From: Terrimicrobium sacchariphilum
GTDB lineage: Bacteria > Verrucomicrobiota > Verrucomicrobiia > Chthoniobacterales > Terrimicrobiaceae
Length of the DNA stretch: 64,000 bases
Reading direction: 5' to 3'
Assembly (NCBI RefSeq): GCF_001613545.1
Contig: NZ_BDCO01000003.1
Location: 310,001-374,000, forward strand
Below the pieces are notes generated by a model. That model made no database searches, was not told where the DNA came from, and saw nothing but the letters and a program-made list of their open reading frames with translations. Positions 27,472 to 37,019 of the stretch are shown here, in pieces. Position 1 is the stretch's first letter, and every line of letters begins with the position of its first letter. The position numbers were made by a program, and so were the translations under genes.

Positions 27472-30400
27472 GTGAGAGGAAAAGCAGTGCCTCGGAGGCG
27501 TATTCATCACCGGCTGGCTTGGGGAGTGATCGGACTTGTGCTGGCGCATTGCTCTTTGCGGGCTGGAGACCTCGGGGCTTTGCAGAGTCTTTCCCCGGCA
27601 GCGGGAGGTAGCTTTGTTCTGGGCGATCTGGCGTTTTCCCTGGCGCATTTTGATTCGACGTGGAGGAGGGTCGACCAGACGGATTTCAAGACGGAGCAGG
27701 GCTATCCGCGTGTGGAAAACGGGGAGTGGAAGACCCGAGGCGCAATGAAGCTCTCCGACAGCAGCAGCCTGCTGGTGGAGGAAACCATAAGCGAAGGCCG
27801 CGATGGCGCGATCCATGTCCGCTACGACGTGGAGAAGCTGGGAGACATCCCGACGCAGGTGTTGTGTGTGACCACCTCGCTGCCGATAGAGGCCTCTGCA
27901 GGCCGGGAGATAAAGGTTAATGGCTCCCCTCAGGTGCTTCCTAACGACTTTGAGAACACGGTCCTCTTTACTGGGGTTGCGCGCGATCTGGCGCTGCCGG
28001 GTGCTTCCGGAGAAATTTCGGTGAATGGAGGCAGGTACGCTTACATCCAAGATGACCGTCGTTGGGGAGGGGAGGCGTTCCAGATACGCATCCCGCTGGT
28101 TCATGAGGGAGACGACTCCAGGTACTCGATCGAGTTGACCTTACGCGAGATCCCCTACGAGAGCTGGCCCGTGTCGATCAAGGAAAAGGTAAATCGCGGA
28201 TGGAAGGATCCGGTCGCTGCGGACGGCAAAGGGGGGTGGACCGATCAGGGCCCTCTGAATGACATGAGCGTGCTGCCTTCCGGTCCCCTCAAGCTCCACG
28301 GAATCAATTTTGATCTGCTGCCCCAGGCCTCGCAAGATGAGCGCACCTGTCTCGTGCTCACCGGGCGAGAGTCGGGCAATGACGGCTTTCTGCGGGAGGT
28401 CGCGATCCCGGTCGAGGGGAGGTCTCCTGCGGCCCTGTATCTCCTGCACGCGAGTGCCTGGTTGCCGGATGGCAACGGGCAGGTCGGCTCGCTCGAGGCG
28501 GTATTTGCGGATGGAACGGTCGAGGAGTTCCCCATCCTGGCCAACCGCGACGTGGGGGACTGGTGGGGGCCTGTGCCGCTATCCAATGGCGCCGTGGGCT
28601 GGACCGGGCTCAACCAGAGCAGCAATGTCGGATTATATATTTCGCGCTTCGATCTGCCCGGTAAGCCGCTGCGGGAGATAAGGCTGAAAGGCTCGGGGCG
28701 CGCTCTTTGGATGGTCGCCGGATTGTCTGTTTCCAATGATCGGATCCAGCTCCCGAGTAATCAGCCCACTGTTGTCAAGGCCGGGGGGGAGTGGGTGCCT
28801 TTTGCCCATCGACTTGATATCGACAAGGGAAGCGTCTTTGACTTCTCGTTCCTGAACGAAGGCCCAGCCGGGCAATGGGGATTCCTCAAGGTCTCTCCTG
28901 CTGGCAGATTTGAGTTCGAGAAGAAACCCGGGGAGTTGGTCCGCTTTTGGGGTGCGAATCTTTGCTTTGAGGCAAACTTCCCCAGCCACGATCTGGCGGA
29001 TCGTGTGGCGGATCGCCTTGCTCGGTCCGGATACAATGTTGTCCGACTGCACCATTACGATGCGGGTTTGGTGCGACCGGGGGGCAGGTCGTATGAATTC
29101 GACCCGGAGCGGCTTGATCGCATGGAGTACCTGATCGCCGCGTTGAAGAAGCGGGGCATCTATATTTCTATCGATCTGTATTCGATGCGGAAATTCCGCG
29201 TGGACGAGATTCCCGATCTGGGGCGCGATTTTGACCACGAGATCAAACAACTCATCCCGCTTTCGGAGAAGGCGTTTGATTCGTGGAAGCGTTTTGCCCA
29301 GGCTCTCCTCCAGCACGTCAATCCGTACACCGGCTTATCGCTGGCTGATGATCCGGTGCTGGTCGGGATATGTCCGGTCAATGAAGATTCTCCGCTAGAG
29401 CTGCCTCGTGGGGATGAACCCTTGGCGCAGCTTTACCGGCAGGCTTTTGAAAAATGGAAGGACGGGCAGCCTGCCGAGGTGGTCGCCGCGCACCCGGCTG
29501 CGGAGCTGAGATTCCTGATGGACCTGCACCTGCGCACGGATGATCGCCTGCGCGCGACCTTGCGGGATCTCGGCGCAAAAGCTCCCATCACGGGTGCGAA
29601 TTTCCACGAATTGGAAATGCTCACCCTGGCCCGGGAACGCTACGACTACGTCGATACCCATATGTACTGGGATCATCCGCTCTTCGTCGGAGCGCTGTGG
29701 AAGCTGCCTTTCCGGTTTAACCAAACCAGCGCGGTCCGTTACGAATCTTCGCTCCCGCGGCTACTCATGCCGACCCGCGTGCTCGGGCGACCGTTTACCG
29801 TGACGGAGTTCAACTTCGTCATGCCCAACATGTATCGGGCGGAGGGAGCGCTCCTCGCTCCTTCCTACGCCTCGCTGCAAGGGTGGGATGCCATGTTTAA
29901 TTTCGACTATGCATCAAGCGATGTTCGGCTGGACACCATCGGGATCGGAAGTATTTTTGATTTATCGACTGATCCTATTGGAATGCTGGCGGATCGTTTC
30001 AGCGCCCTCGTCTTCCGACGGGGCGATGTCCGACCAGCCACTACCGTAATCGGATTCGTACCCGGTGCGGACCGGATGTTTGGCGTTGAGGGGACTCGGC
30101 CCCGGGATTTTCCCCGGGAGTTCTCCCGTCTGGGCCTTGTCGCGAAAATCGGTGTGCTGCCCACGGTTGGAGGAGATGCTCTGTCAGTAAGGGCGAGGGT
30201 GTTTGATGATCCGGCTCTGCTCAAAGAGAAGGGCGGAGACAGTGATTATCTTGTCGATGGTTCCCTCGTCGCACGGCTCATCCGGGATGGCGTGCTGCCC
30301 GCGGGTTCGCTGACCGACAAGTCGGGCAGTGCGCTGATCAAAAGTGAAACAGGGGAGATCGAACTTGATCCGTCGCGCGGCATGTTTGCCCTTGCGACGC

Positions 30401-30837
30401 CGCGTAGCGCGGGATTTGTGCTGCCCGGAGGAGAGGTGGGGCGGGGGGACTTCCTCAGTGTTCGTAACGGTCCGGCGTTTGGCGTTTTCTGCGTCGCGTC
30501 TGTCGATGGCAAGGCTCTGGTAGAAAGCCGCCGCATCCTCCTCCTGCACCTCACTGATGTGCTGAATAAGGGAATGAAGTTCCAGGATTCGAATCGCCGG
30601 TTGCTAGCGGAACTGGGGGAGATGCCGCATCTGGCGCATCGGGCGTCGGCGACTGTGGAGCTGGCTTTGCCTGCAGGGACTTGGCGGGCCTGGAGCGTTC
30701 GTACGGACGGCTCCCGGGTCAAAGAGATTTCTCTCGGTGAAAAAGACGGCCGCCGGGTTCTTGATCTCTCTACCGGGCGAGGTGATGGCGCGGGGTTCTC
30801 GTACGAGATCACCCGGGAGGATGAGGCCGGTAGCTAA
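27472..30837 (+). CDS. Large secreted clan-A-like glycoside hydrolase
   Basis: 1,121 residues from a GTG at 27472 preceded by GGGAGG at 9 nt; earlier in-frame starts lie inside the pseudopilin gene and are rejected. The signal peptide is about 1-31 (GVIGLVLAHCSLRA). N-terminal beta-domains (about 35-450) precede a TIM barrel beginning near KPGELVRFWGANLCFEA, with YNVVRLHHYDAG, the acid/base Glu in ICPVNEDSP and the nucleophile Glu in FTVTEFNFVMPN. A C-terminal beta-domain follows. This plan is that of GH5-like or related clan A enzymes; the family and substrate cannot be fixed by eye. Confidence 0.75.
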   Translation: MRGKAVPRRRIHHRLAWGVIGLVLAHCSLRAGDLGALQSLSPAAGGSFVLGDLAFSLAHFDSTWRRVDQTDFKTEQGYPRVENGEWKTRGAMKLSDSSSLLVEETISEGRDGAIHVRYDVEKLGDIPTQVLCVTTSLPIEASAGREIKVNGSPQVLPNDFENTVLFTGVARDLALPGASGEISVNGGRYAYIQDDRRWGGEAFQIRIPLVHEGDDSRYSIELTLREIPYESWPVSIKEKVNRGWKDPVAADGKGGWTDQGPLNDMSVLPSGPLKLHGINFDLLPQASQDERTCLVLTGRESGNDGFLREVAIPVEGRSPAALYLLHASAWLPDGNGQVGSLEAVFADGTVEEFPILANRDVGDWWGPVPLSNGAVGWTGLNQSSNVGLYISRFDLPGKPLREIRLKGSGRALWMVAGLSVSNDRIQLPSNQPTVVKAGGEWVPFAHRLDIDKGSVFDFSFLNEGPAGQWGFLKVSPAGRFEFEKKPGELVRFWGANLCFEANFPSHDLADRVADRLARSGYNVVRLHHYDAGLVRPGGRSYEFDPERLDRMEYLIAALKKRGIYISIDLYSMRKFRVDEIPDLGRDFDHEIKQLIPLSEKAFDSWKRFAQALLQHVNPYTGLSLADDPVLVGICPVNEDSPLELPRGDEPLAQLYRQAFEKWKDGQPAEVVAAHPAAELRFLMDLHLRTDDRLRATLRDLGAKAPITGANFHELEMLTLARERYDYVDTHMYWDHPLFVGALWKLPFRFNQTSAVRYESSLPRLLMPTRVLGRPFTVTEFNFVMPNMYRAEGALLAPSYASLQGWDAMFNFDYASSDVRLDTIGIGSIFDLSTDPIGMLADRFSALVFRRGDVRPATTVIGFVPGADRMFGVEGTRPRDFPREFSRLGLVAKIGVLPTVGGDALSVRARVFDDPALLKEKGGDSDYLVDGSLVARLIRDGVLPAGSLTDKSGSALIKSETGEIELDPSRGMFALATPRSAGFVLPGGEVGRGDFLSVRNGPAFGVFCVASVDGKALVESRRILLLHLTDVLNKGMKFQDSNRRLLAELGEMPHLAHRASATVELALPAGTWRAWSVRTDGSRVKEISLGEKDGRRVLDLSTGRGDGAGFSYEITREDEAGS

Positions 30838-30884
30838 CGACTTCCTAATACAACGCAAATCAACCAATCCAACTCCACAAACCT

Positions 30885-31667
30885 ATGAAAGTAACCACCA
30901 TATCTCATCGTGTCGCCATGTTGCCGGCCGTCCTGCTGGCCGCGGGATCCCTCTTTCTCTGCACCCAGGCTACCCATGCCGCGGCGATTTACCTGGAGAC
31001 GTTTCCCGGCAATAGCTCCGCCAATGCCGCGATGAGCACGATCGGCTGGACCGCATACAAGGGCGCCTCTGCAACAAACATCACCAGCACGACGGGAGGC
31101 AGCCAGTATGTGGCCATCGCCAATCTGGCCGGAAATCCCGGACCTGCGATTGGCTTCCTCGCGATCGTCAATAGCGGGAGTCCTCAGCCGGCGGCCGAGT
31201 CTTACGCCACTTTCCAGACGGGACTCAGCCTGGCAAATCCCACTACGATTTCGTGGAACATGAATGGCAATGGACCCGCGTCCCCGTTGCGACTTCTCGT
31301 CCAGGTAAGCGGTTCCTGGTATGCCACGGATTCCACCTTTATTCCGACCAGCTTTACGAGCGGTGCAAACTTTACGAACGCACCGGCGCAGGATGTCTAT
31401 CGCTCCTTTAACTTTACCACCGATAAGTCCGCGTGGCGCTCGTTTACCTTCTCCCAAGGCGTCGGGATGAGTGTAGGCAATACGACAATCTCCTCCGATC
31501 TGGCTTCGTCGACGATCACGGGCATCGGGTTTTACGCCGACCTGTCGTCGGGATCCGTCCTCCGTGTCGATCAGCTTCAGGTGGTTCCCGAGCCGGGCTC
31601 AGCCGCTCTGCTCCTTGGCGCCGGTGCGATGTTCGTCCTTCTCCGCGTTCGCCGCCGGACTGCCTAA
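30885..31667 (+). CDS. Secreted PEP-CTERM sorting-domain protein
   Basis: 260 residues. Signal peptide about 1-32 (MLPAVLLAAGSLFLCTQATHA). The body is a beta-rich domain with GWTAYKGASATNITSTTGG and STITGIGFYADLSSG. The tail is VPEPGSAALLLGAGAMFVLL then RVRRR, a PEP-CTERM signal with a hydrophobic span and a basic end. Probably a surface or exopolysaccharide-associated protein. It stands between two enzyme genes with short gaps, so likely in the same operon. Function unknown beyond sorting. Confidence 0.8.
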   Translation: MKVTTISHRVAMLPAVLLAAGSLFLCTQATHAAAIYLETFPGNSSANAAMSTIGWTAYKGASATNITSTTGGSQYVAIANLAGNPGPAIGFLAIVNSGSPQPAAESYATFQTGLSLANPTTISWNMNGNGPASPLRLLVQVSGSWYATDSTFIPTSFTSGANFTNAPAQDVYRSFNFTTDKSAWRSFTFSQGVGMSVGNTTISSDLASSTITGIGFYADLSSGSVLRVDQLQVVPEPGSAALLLGAGAMFVLLRVRRRTA

Positions 31668-31689
31668 GAATCATAGCGTTCAGCCATCC

Positions 31690-33417
31690 ATGAGATTCCC
31701 GTTGTTTCTACTTGCCTCGGTCTTGTCTTCGGCGACATTGGTCCGAGCTGTCGATTCGCCTGTCATTGACGGGCTGCATCAAGACCTTGATCGGCGCTTT
31801 ATCGTGCGCCCGCAAGGCTTGGTCCTCGATTACGTCAATACCGATGGATCGATCGAACTTCCCAAGGGCGACGAGCCAACACTCGGGAAACCCAACTCAC
31901 TATCGTGGTGGACGCCGCTTGAGAACGGGCCTTTTCTTTCCGGGCTTTATCTCGACGGCGTCCTCATGCGGTGGCAGGTGACCAAGTCGCCAGAGGATGC
32001 GAGGGTCGCTCGGGAACTCGTGCAGGGATTGCTGAAGTGCGCCTCCCTCAACGATCAGCCTGCCTTCATCGCCCGGGGCTTTTACCCGCCTGAGAATACC
32101 TACTACCCGATCGGCTCGGATGACCAGACAGCCCCGTGGTTCTACGGTCTCTGGAAGTACCTGCAGACCGATCTGCCGACCGCGGGGGAGCGCAAGGAGA
32201 TCGAGGCCAAGATTCTCTCCGTGGCCGATGCGCTCGCTCAAAACGGCTGGAAGATGCCATGTGCCGCGATAGGCGACATGCAGGCTGGTGAGACTCGGGG
32301 AGAATGGGCTGGCGGTGGTTATCGGGCCGTTTCGCGGCGGCTCTTTGCCAGCCGTATCGCTTACGAGATCAGTCGCGACGACCGGTGGAGGCAGGATTAT
32401 GAAGCCGCGCTTACCGAGGCGGTCGAGGGCTCTCGCTCACGCATTGATATCATCGAGGCAGGAATCGATCTCGAGTGGCGTGCGCTGCCCCAGCTCGCAG
32501 TGAATCATCTTTGGATTTATGTCATTTCCCAGGCGATGGTTGCGGAACTCGCCCGCCTGGAGTCAGACGCGGCAGTGCGGGCCAGATATGAAACCTCGCT
32601 GCAACGCACCGCCGAGCGATGCGCGGGATTCGTCCGGGATTCGATGCAGGGAAATCTGGCCGACGCCAAGTTCCTGACCGACTGGCGTGTCATGAACGCC
32701 TCATGGCGGCCGCAGACGACTCCGAAGGAGGCCGTGGATCTCGCAATGGAGCAGCTCAAGGCCTGGGGAAACCGCGGTCGCGACCTGGAGGTGATCAATG
32801 TCCGTGAACCCGCCTGCGCCGCCTGGATTGCGTTTTACGCTCCGAAAAGCTCGGATACCATTGCCGCTGCCGCTTCGAAATTTGGGCGGTTTGTTCAAGC
32901 TGTGCCGTGGACTCGGTTGCATTCGTCCGCGGGAATTTTCGCGGAATCGGCCTGGTATCTATTGAATGCTCACGTCGGCTTGGGCGCGGGCTTGCCAAAG
33001 GCTGTCGCCGAGCCAGCGGCTCCTTCGAATGTGACGGTGTCTCGCATCGGGCAGAAGAATCAACGTGCCACCGGGCAGTTTGATTTTGCTGAGATCCCGA
33101 CGGCGTTTTCTGGATATTCTCTCTATACCGTGCCGCGAGGGGCCTCGGATCAACCGGGTTCCGGCTTTGAGCTGCGGGCGTCTCACGATGGTCGCGCCTG
33201 GCTGCTGGTGATGCCCAAGGGAAATGTCGAGATTCCGGAAGGCTGGGAGCCGGCCGGGGTCACGATCAGGTGGAAGGCTGGCGACAATGTCTTCGCCGAC
33301 CGCGTCTACCAGCGCGCGGTCAAGGCGGGCGAGACCATCGTGGTGCCGCCTTCGGAGGGAATTGACAACTCCGGAACCTACGCGATCCCGCACGCTTTGA
33401 TTTTGGAGGGCAAGTAA
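31690..33417 (+). CDS. Secreted (alpha/alpha)6-type sugar enzyme, unclassified
   Basis: 575 residues. Signal peptide about 1-20 (FPLFLLASVLSSATLVRA). The body is helix-rich with segments such as SLSWWTPLENGPFLSGLYLD, PIGSDDQTAPWFYGLWKYL and GIDLEWRALPQLAVNHLWIY, fitting an (alpha/alpha)6 toroid as in unsaturated glycuronyl hydrolases or alpha-rhamnosidase-like enzymes. A C-terminal beta-domain starts near residue 450. The specific family is not recognised. Its stop codon is immediately followed by the ATG of the next gene (no gap). ATG at 31690 chosen as the start of the signal peptide. Confidence 0.6.
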   Translation: MRFPLFLLASVLSSATLVRAVDSPVIDGLHQDLDRRFIVRPQGLVLDYVNTDGSIELPKGDEPTLGKPNSLSWWTPLENGPFLSGLYLDGVLMRWQVTKSPEDARVARELVQGLLKCASLNDQPAFIARGFYPPENTYYPIGSDDQTAPWFYGLWKYLQTDLPTAGERKEIEAKILSVADALAQNGWKMPCAAIGDMQAGETRGEWAGGGYRAVSRRLFASRIAYEISRDDRWRQDYEAALTEAVEGSRSRIDIIEAGIDLEWRALPQLAVNHLWIYVISQAMVAELARLESDAAVRARYETSLQRTAERCAGFVRDSMQGNLADAKFLTDWRVMNASWRPQTTPKEAVDLAMEQLKAWGNRGRDLEVINVREPACAAWIAFYAPKSSDTIAAAASKFGRFVQAVPWTRLHSSAGIFAESAWYLLNAHVGLGAGLPKAVAEPAAPSNVTVSRIGQKNQRATGQFDFAEIPTAFSGYSLYTVPRGASDQPGSGFELRASHDGRAWLLVMPKGNVEIPEGWEPAGVTIRWKAGDNVFADRVYQRAVKAGETIVVPPSEGIDNSGTYAIPHALILEGK

Positions 33418-34539
33418 ATGGATCAGCGACTCGACAGCATTCGCTTCGGGGTAAACTACATCCCACGCGAAAACTGGTGGTATGCCTGGAACGACTTTTC
33501 TCAAGACTCGATCGCCCGCGATCTCGACGCCATCGCCGCGCTCGGTGCGGATCATCTTCGCATCATGCTGGTCTGGCCTTACCTTCAGCCAAATCGCGGC
33601 TGGGTGAGTCCCGCGCATCTAGATCGGCTCGATCAGCTCATGGTTCTCACGGCGGAGAGAAATCTCGATGTCTGCCCCGCCTTGTACACGGGCTGGCTGA
33701 GCGGCTGGCCCTTCCGTCCTGTATTTGATGAGGGCAGGGATTTTTACCGCGAGCCTGCCATGCGCGAGCCCTCCGAGCTCTACATGCGAGCCTGCGCGGA
33801 ACGGCTGAACCAGCATGCAAACTTTCTCGGGTTTGATCTCGGCAACGAAATGAATGGCTGCTGGAAGACGCCAGACCCCCGCGATGGCGATCTCTGGATG
33901 GAGCATTTCCTATCCCTCGCTGAGGAGCTTTGTCCGCAGGCGATGCATGTGAATGGCGTCGATCACCAGCCCTGGTTTTATCCCGAGACGTTTACGCCTG
34001 GATTCCTCGCGCAGAGGCAGCGCCTTATCGCCCTGCATTGCTGGGTCGAGTTTACCGGTGCTCTCCAGCGCGGCGATCACAGGCAACGTGCCAGCGTGCA
34101 GTTGGTGCCGGCGATGGCGGCCTTGGCGCGAAAGTACGCGGGTGACATGGCCAAGCCTATCTGGCTTCAGGAGTTTGGTGCGACATCTCACTGGATGCCG
34201 GAGGCGGAAATTCCAGCCTTCCTGGAGGCTTCCGTGCGCGCTGCCGTAGCTGGAGGCGTGGGGCGCATCACGTGGTGGGCGAGCCACGATATTTCACCAA
34301 AGTTCCAGTTTCCTGAAATCGAGTATGATATGGGCTTGCTGGATACCTCCAACCGCCCGAAGAAAGTCGGGGAGACTTTCCGCGATCTGGCAAAGGAACT
34401 CTCCGGAAGGGCATTGACGATTCCGGATTGGGGGGGACTTCCGGAGTTGCCCGTTGCTTCGCCTGACAAGACACAATCCGAGCTCCATCAGCAGACCTGG
34501 CGGTGGATCGAGGAGGTGCAAGGCATCATCTCGCCGTAG
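33418..34539 (+). CDS. GH5-like glycoside hydrolase, cytoplasmic
   Basis: 373 residues without a signal peptide. The TIM barrel shows FGVNYIPRENWWYAWNDF, GADHLRIMLVWPYLQPN, the acid/base Glu in GFDLGNEMNGCW, HCWVEFTGA and the nucleophile Glu in IWLQEFGATSHWMP, then RITWWASHDISP. This is the clan A order. It begins directly after the preceding stop codon, so its translation is probably coupled to the exported enzyme. It should split an imported oligosaccharide, perhaps delivered by the symporter that follows. Confidence 0.75.
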   Translation: MDQRLDSIRFGVNYIPRENWWYAWNDFSQDSIARDLDAIAALGADHLRIMLVWPYLQPNRGWVSPAHLDRLDQLMVLTAERNLDVCPALYTGWLSGWPFRPVFDEGRDFYREPAMREPSELYMRACAERLNQHANFLGFDLGNEMNGCWKTPDPRDGDLWMEHFLSLAEELCPQAMHVNGVDHQPWFYPETFTPGFLAQRQRLIALHCWVEFTGALQRGDHRQRASVQLVPAMAALARKYAGDMAKPIWLQEFGATSHWMPEAEIPAFLEASVRAAVAGGVGRITWWASHDISPKFQFPEIEYDMGLLDTSNRPKKVGETFRDLAKELSGRALTIPDWGGLPELPVASPDKTQSELHQQTWRWIEEVQGIISP

Positions 34540-34620
34540 GCGCGAACGCCCGATCGCTGCGTCGCCGCAAAATTGCGCCATGTGCTCTGCCTTTAGTTAC
34601 TCGACCCCATCTTGCACCCG

Positions 34621-36048
34621 ATGAGTGAGCGTCATCGGATTGCCCCGACCGACCGGATTCCCCTGGGCCAGAAGGTGGCGTTTGGTGCGGGGAATTGTGC
34701 GGACTACTTTGCCTCCGGTTTGACGATCGGCGTCCTGTGGATGCCGTATTTCAATATCGGTCTGGGCATCGATCCGGCGAAGCTCGGCCTCATCCTGATG
34801 GTGCTCCAGGCGTGGAATGCCGTGATGGACCCCGTCATGGGAAATCTGTCCGATAACGCCCGCACCAGATGGGGGCGACGCCGTCCCTTCATGTTTGTCG
34901 GGGCGATCCTCACGGCGGCGATCTCGCCCTGGATCTGGCGCCCGCCGACGGAGTGGGGGGAGAATGCGATGGTCGCTTACCTGATCATTGTCGGCATGGT
35001 TTTCTATACGGCGTTTTCGAGCTGGGCGATGGCTTATTATGGACTCCAGCTGGAGCTGACTCCCAACTACGATGAACGCACGCGCCTTACGGCCTGGATC
35101 ACGTTGTTTGGCAAGCTGAGCGGTCTCCTGGGGGGCTGGGCAATGGCCATCCTCGCCGGTCCGTTGTTTGCGAATCCCGATACGGGTAAGCCGGACATCG
35201 TGCATGGCATGAAGGTTTGCAGTTGGTTCGTCGCGGTTCTGATCCTCGTCGTGGGTTTGCTGCCTGCCCTGTTTGTGAAGGAGCGCTACTACGAGGCGGA
35301 GACAAAGTTCCAGTCTCGCGAACCCTTCTGGCAAAGCATTCGCGAGTCCATCCAATGTCATCCCATGTGGATGTTGATCTCGCTGTCATTCTTTCTGGTC
35401 GTCGGCAGCAGCGCGGTCGGGACTCTGGGGCAGTACGTGAATATCTACTACGTCTGCCATGGCGATCTTGCCGTCTCCTCAATCATCACGGGATGGAAAA
35501 GCTGCGCGATGGTGATCACCGGCATCCTTTGCATACCGCTCTACACCTGGCTGGGAGAGCGGTATGACAAAAAAAACGTCGTGGGATTCATGCTCGCCGC
35601 GAGTTTGCTGGGACATGTCCTGAACTACTTCTTGATGACACCCAAGATGCCCTACCTGCAGATCATACCGGGGATATTTGAGTCCTGCGCCATTGCCGCC
35701 GTGTGGCTTTTCGTTCCATCCATGAAGGCGGACGTCGCAGACTATGATGAGCTCAAGACGACGCGGCGGCGCGAGGGCGCTCTGAATGCATTTTATTCCT
35801 GGTTCATCAAAGCCGCGCTGACCTGCTCGATGGGGCTCGGCGGGTTGGTTCTCAATGTCTCTGGGTTTGATGTTAGGAAAGCGTCCAATCAGTCGTCGGA
35901 GGTGCTCCACTCGATGCTGCTGCTTTATGTCGGCCTGCCGCTCGTCATCTGGGCGTGTGGACTGATCTTTGTCTGGCTATATCCTCTGGATAGGAAACGG
36001 ATGATCGCGATCCGCCAGCAGCTGGAAGCGCGGCGTGGAGCGCTTTAG
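34621..36048 (+). CDS. GPH-family sugar:cation symporter (MelB-like)
   Basis: 475 residues, about 12 membrane helices. The loop DPVMGNLSDNARTRWGRRRP (70-89) between helices 2 and 3 is the signature of glycoside-pentoside-hexuronide symporters. FYTAFSSWAMAYYGLQLELT and the late SMKADVADYDELKTTRRREG are also family-typical. It probably imports the di- or oligosaccharide made by the secreted enzymes. ATG at 34621 is preferred to the TTG nine bases upstream. Confidence 0.85.
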   Translation: MSERHRIAPTDRIPLGQKVAFGAGNCADYFASGLTIGVLWMPYFNIGLGIDPAKLGLILMVLQAWNAVMDPVMGNLSDNARTRWGRRRPFMFVGAILTAAISPWIWRPPTEWGENAMVAYLIIVGMVFYTAFSSWAMAYYGLQLELTPNYDERTRLTAWITLFGKLSGLLGGWAMAILAGPLFANPDTGKPDIVHGMKVCSWFVAVLILVVGLLPALFVKERYYEAETKFQSREPFWQSIRESIQCHPMWMLISLSFFLVVGSSAVGTLGQYVNIYYVCHGDLAVSSIITGWKSCAMVITGILCIPLYTWLGERYDKKNVVGFMLAASLLGHVLNYFLMTPKMPYLQIIPGIFESCAIAAVWLFVPSMKADVADYDELKTTRRREGALNAFYSWFIKAALTCSMGLGGLVLNVSGFDVRKASNQSSEVLHSMLLLYVGLPLVIWACGLIFVWLYPLDRKRMIAIRQQLEARRGAL

Positions 36049-36130
36049 GGGTAACGATGGCACGTATCTATATTCTCCAAAATCCTTCACGACTATTTGG
36101 CGTTACGTTCGTTAGTTTCAATCTTTTGCC

Positions 36131-37019
36131 ATGTTGAATTCTTTACCGCGCCACCAGCGTCCTGCGAAACTGAGCAGGTTCCTGTTCGGAGTTTCCGACT
36201 ATCCGGAGCATTGGCATCCTGAAGAGCGAAGGAACGACGCTGCAATGATGGCGGCAGCCGGGGTGAATATTGTGCGAATGGCCGAGTTTGCCTGGGATCG
36301 GATCGAACCTCAGCCGGGGAATTTTGAGTTTTCGATCTTTGATGAAACCATAGACGCGCTCGGCACTGTGGGGATCGACACGATCTTGTGCACGCTGCGG
36401 TGCCGAGATATATTGGAACGGGGTACTGGGCCACGATAATATGCCCCGACGTCGGTACCATGAGCTTGCCCAGGAGGGAGCGGAGTTCGCCCGCATCGGC
36501 GACCGGATTCTTGGTACCACCCTCTCGGTGAAGGGCGCTGTTTTGATCGACAGCGATCAGGACGAGGCTCATCAGACACTGCCGATGGGGCTTCCCTCCC
36601 CGGATGATCAGAGGCGGGTGATCCTGAGAGAGCTTTTGCGCCGAAAGATTGCGGCTGGGTTTATCAACGCACGCGACTCCTTCGAGGGGCTTAAAGTCAT
36701 TTTCATGCCCGGGTTCATTCTAGTGGATGAGGATCTGGCGGCGAGGCTTGCAGATTTCGTGAAAGATGGCGGATTGCTGGTGGCCACTGCGCGCTCAGCG
36801 ACCCGGCATCGGAACAACCGCGCCTGCGAATTTGCTCCGCCCGCCTTTTTAAATGATGTCTTCGGCGTGACCATCGAGGAGTTTGGCAAGCTCGAGCATG
36901 GCTCGATCGACCTTGAGGTTGGCAAATGGACTTCTGTGGAGTCGGGAGGCGCCATTTGGTGTGGCCATCATCGAAAGCCTGACGACTCCATGAGCTATTG
37001 GGCGCTTCTTTCTCGCTAA
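36131..37019 (+). pseudogene. GH42 beta-galactosidase broken by an internal deletion
   Basis: The first 88 codons are a normal GH42 start (FGVSDYPEHWHPEERRND, GVNIVRMAEFAWDRIEPQPG). Homology stops near 36394. From about 36396 a frame shifted by +1 reads CGAEIYWNGVLGHDNMPRRR and then a GH42 trimerisation domain up to a stop at 37017-37019. Most of the catalytic barrel, roughly 280-330 residues including the nucleophile, is missing, and the last domain also looks cut short. The two parts cannot make an active enzyme. A short protein from ATG 36441 could still be made. The remains point to past use of a galactoside. Confidence 0.8.

Noticed and set aside
36085-36110. Repeat TAACGAACGTAACG as a further LacI operator before the GH42 relic
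   Set aside because: It is a direct, not inverted, repeat and matches neither operator type in the window.
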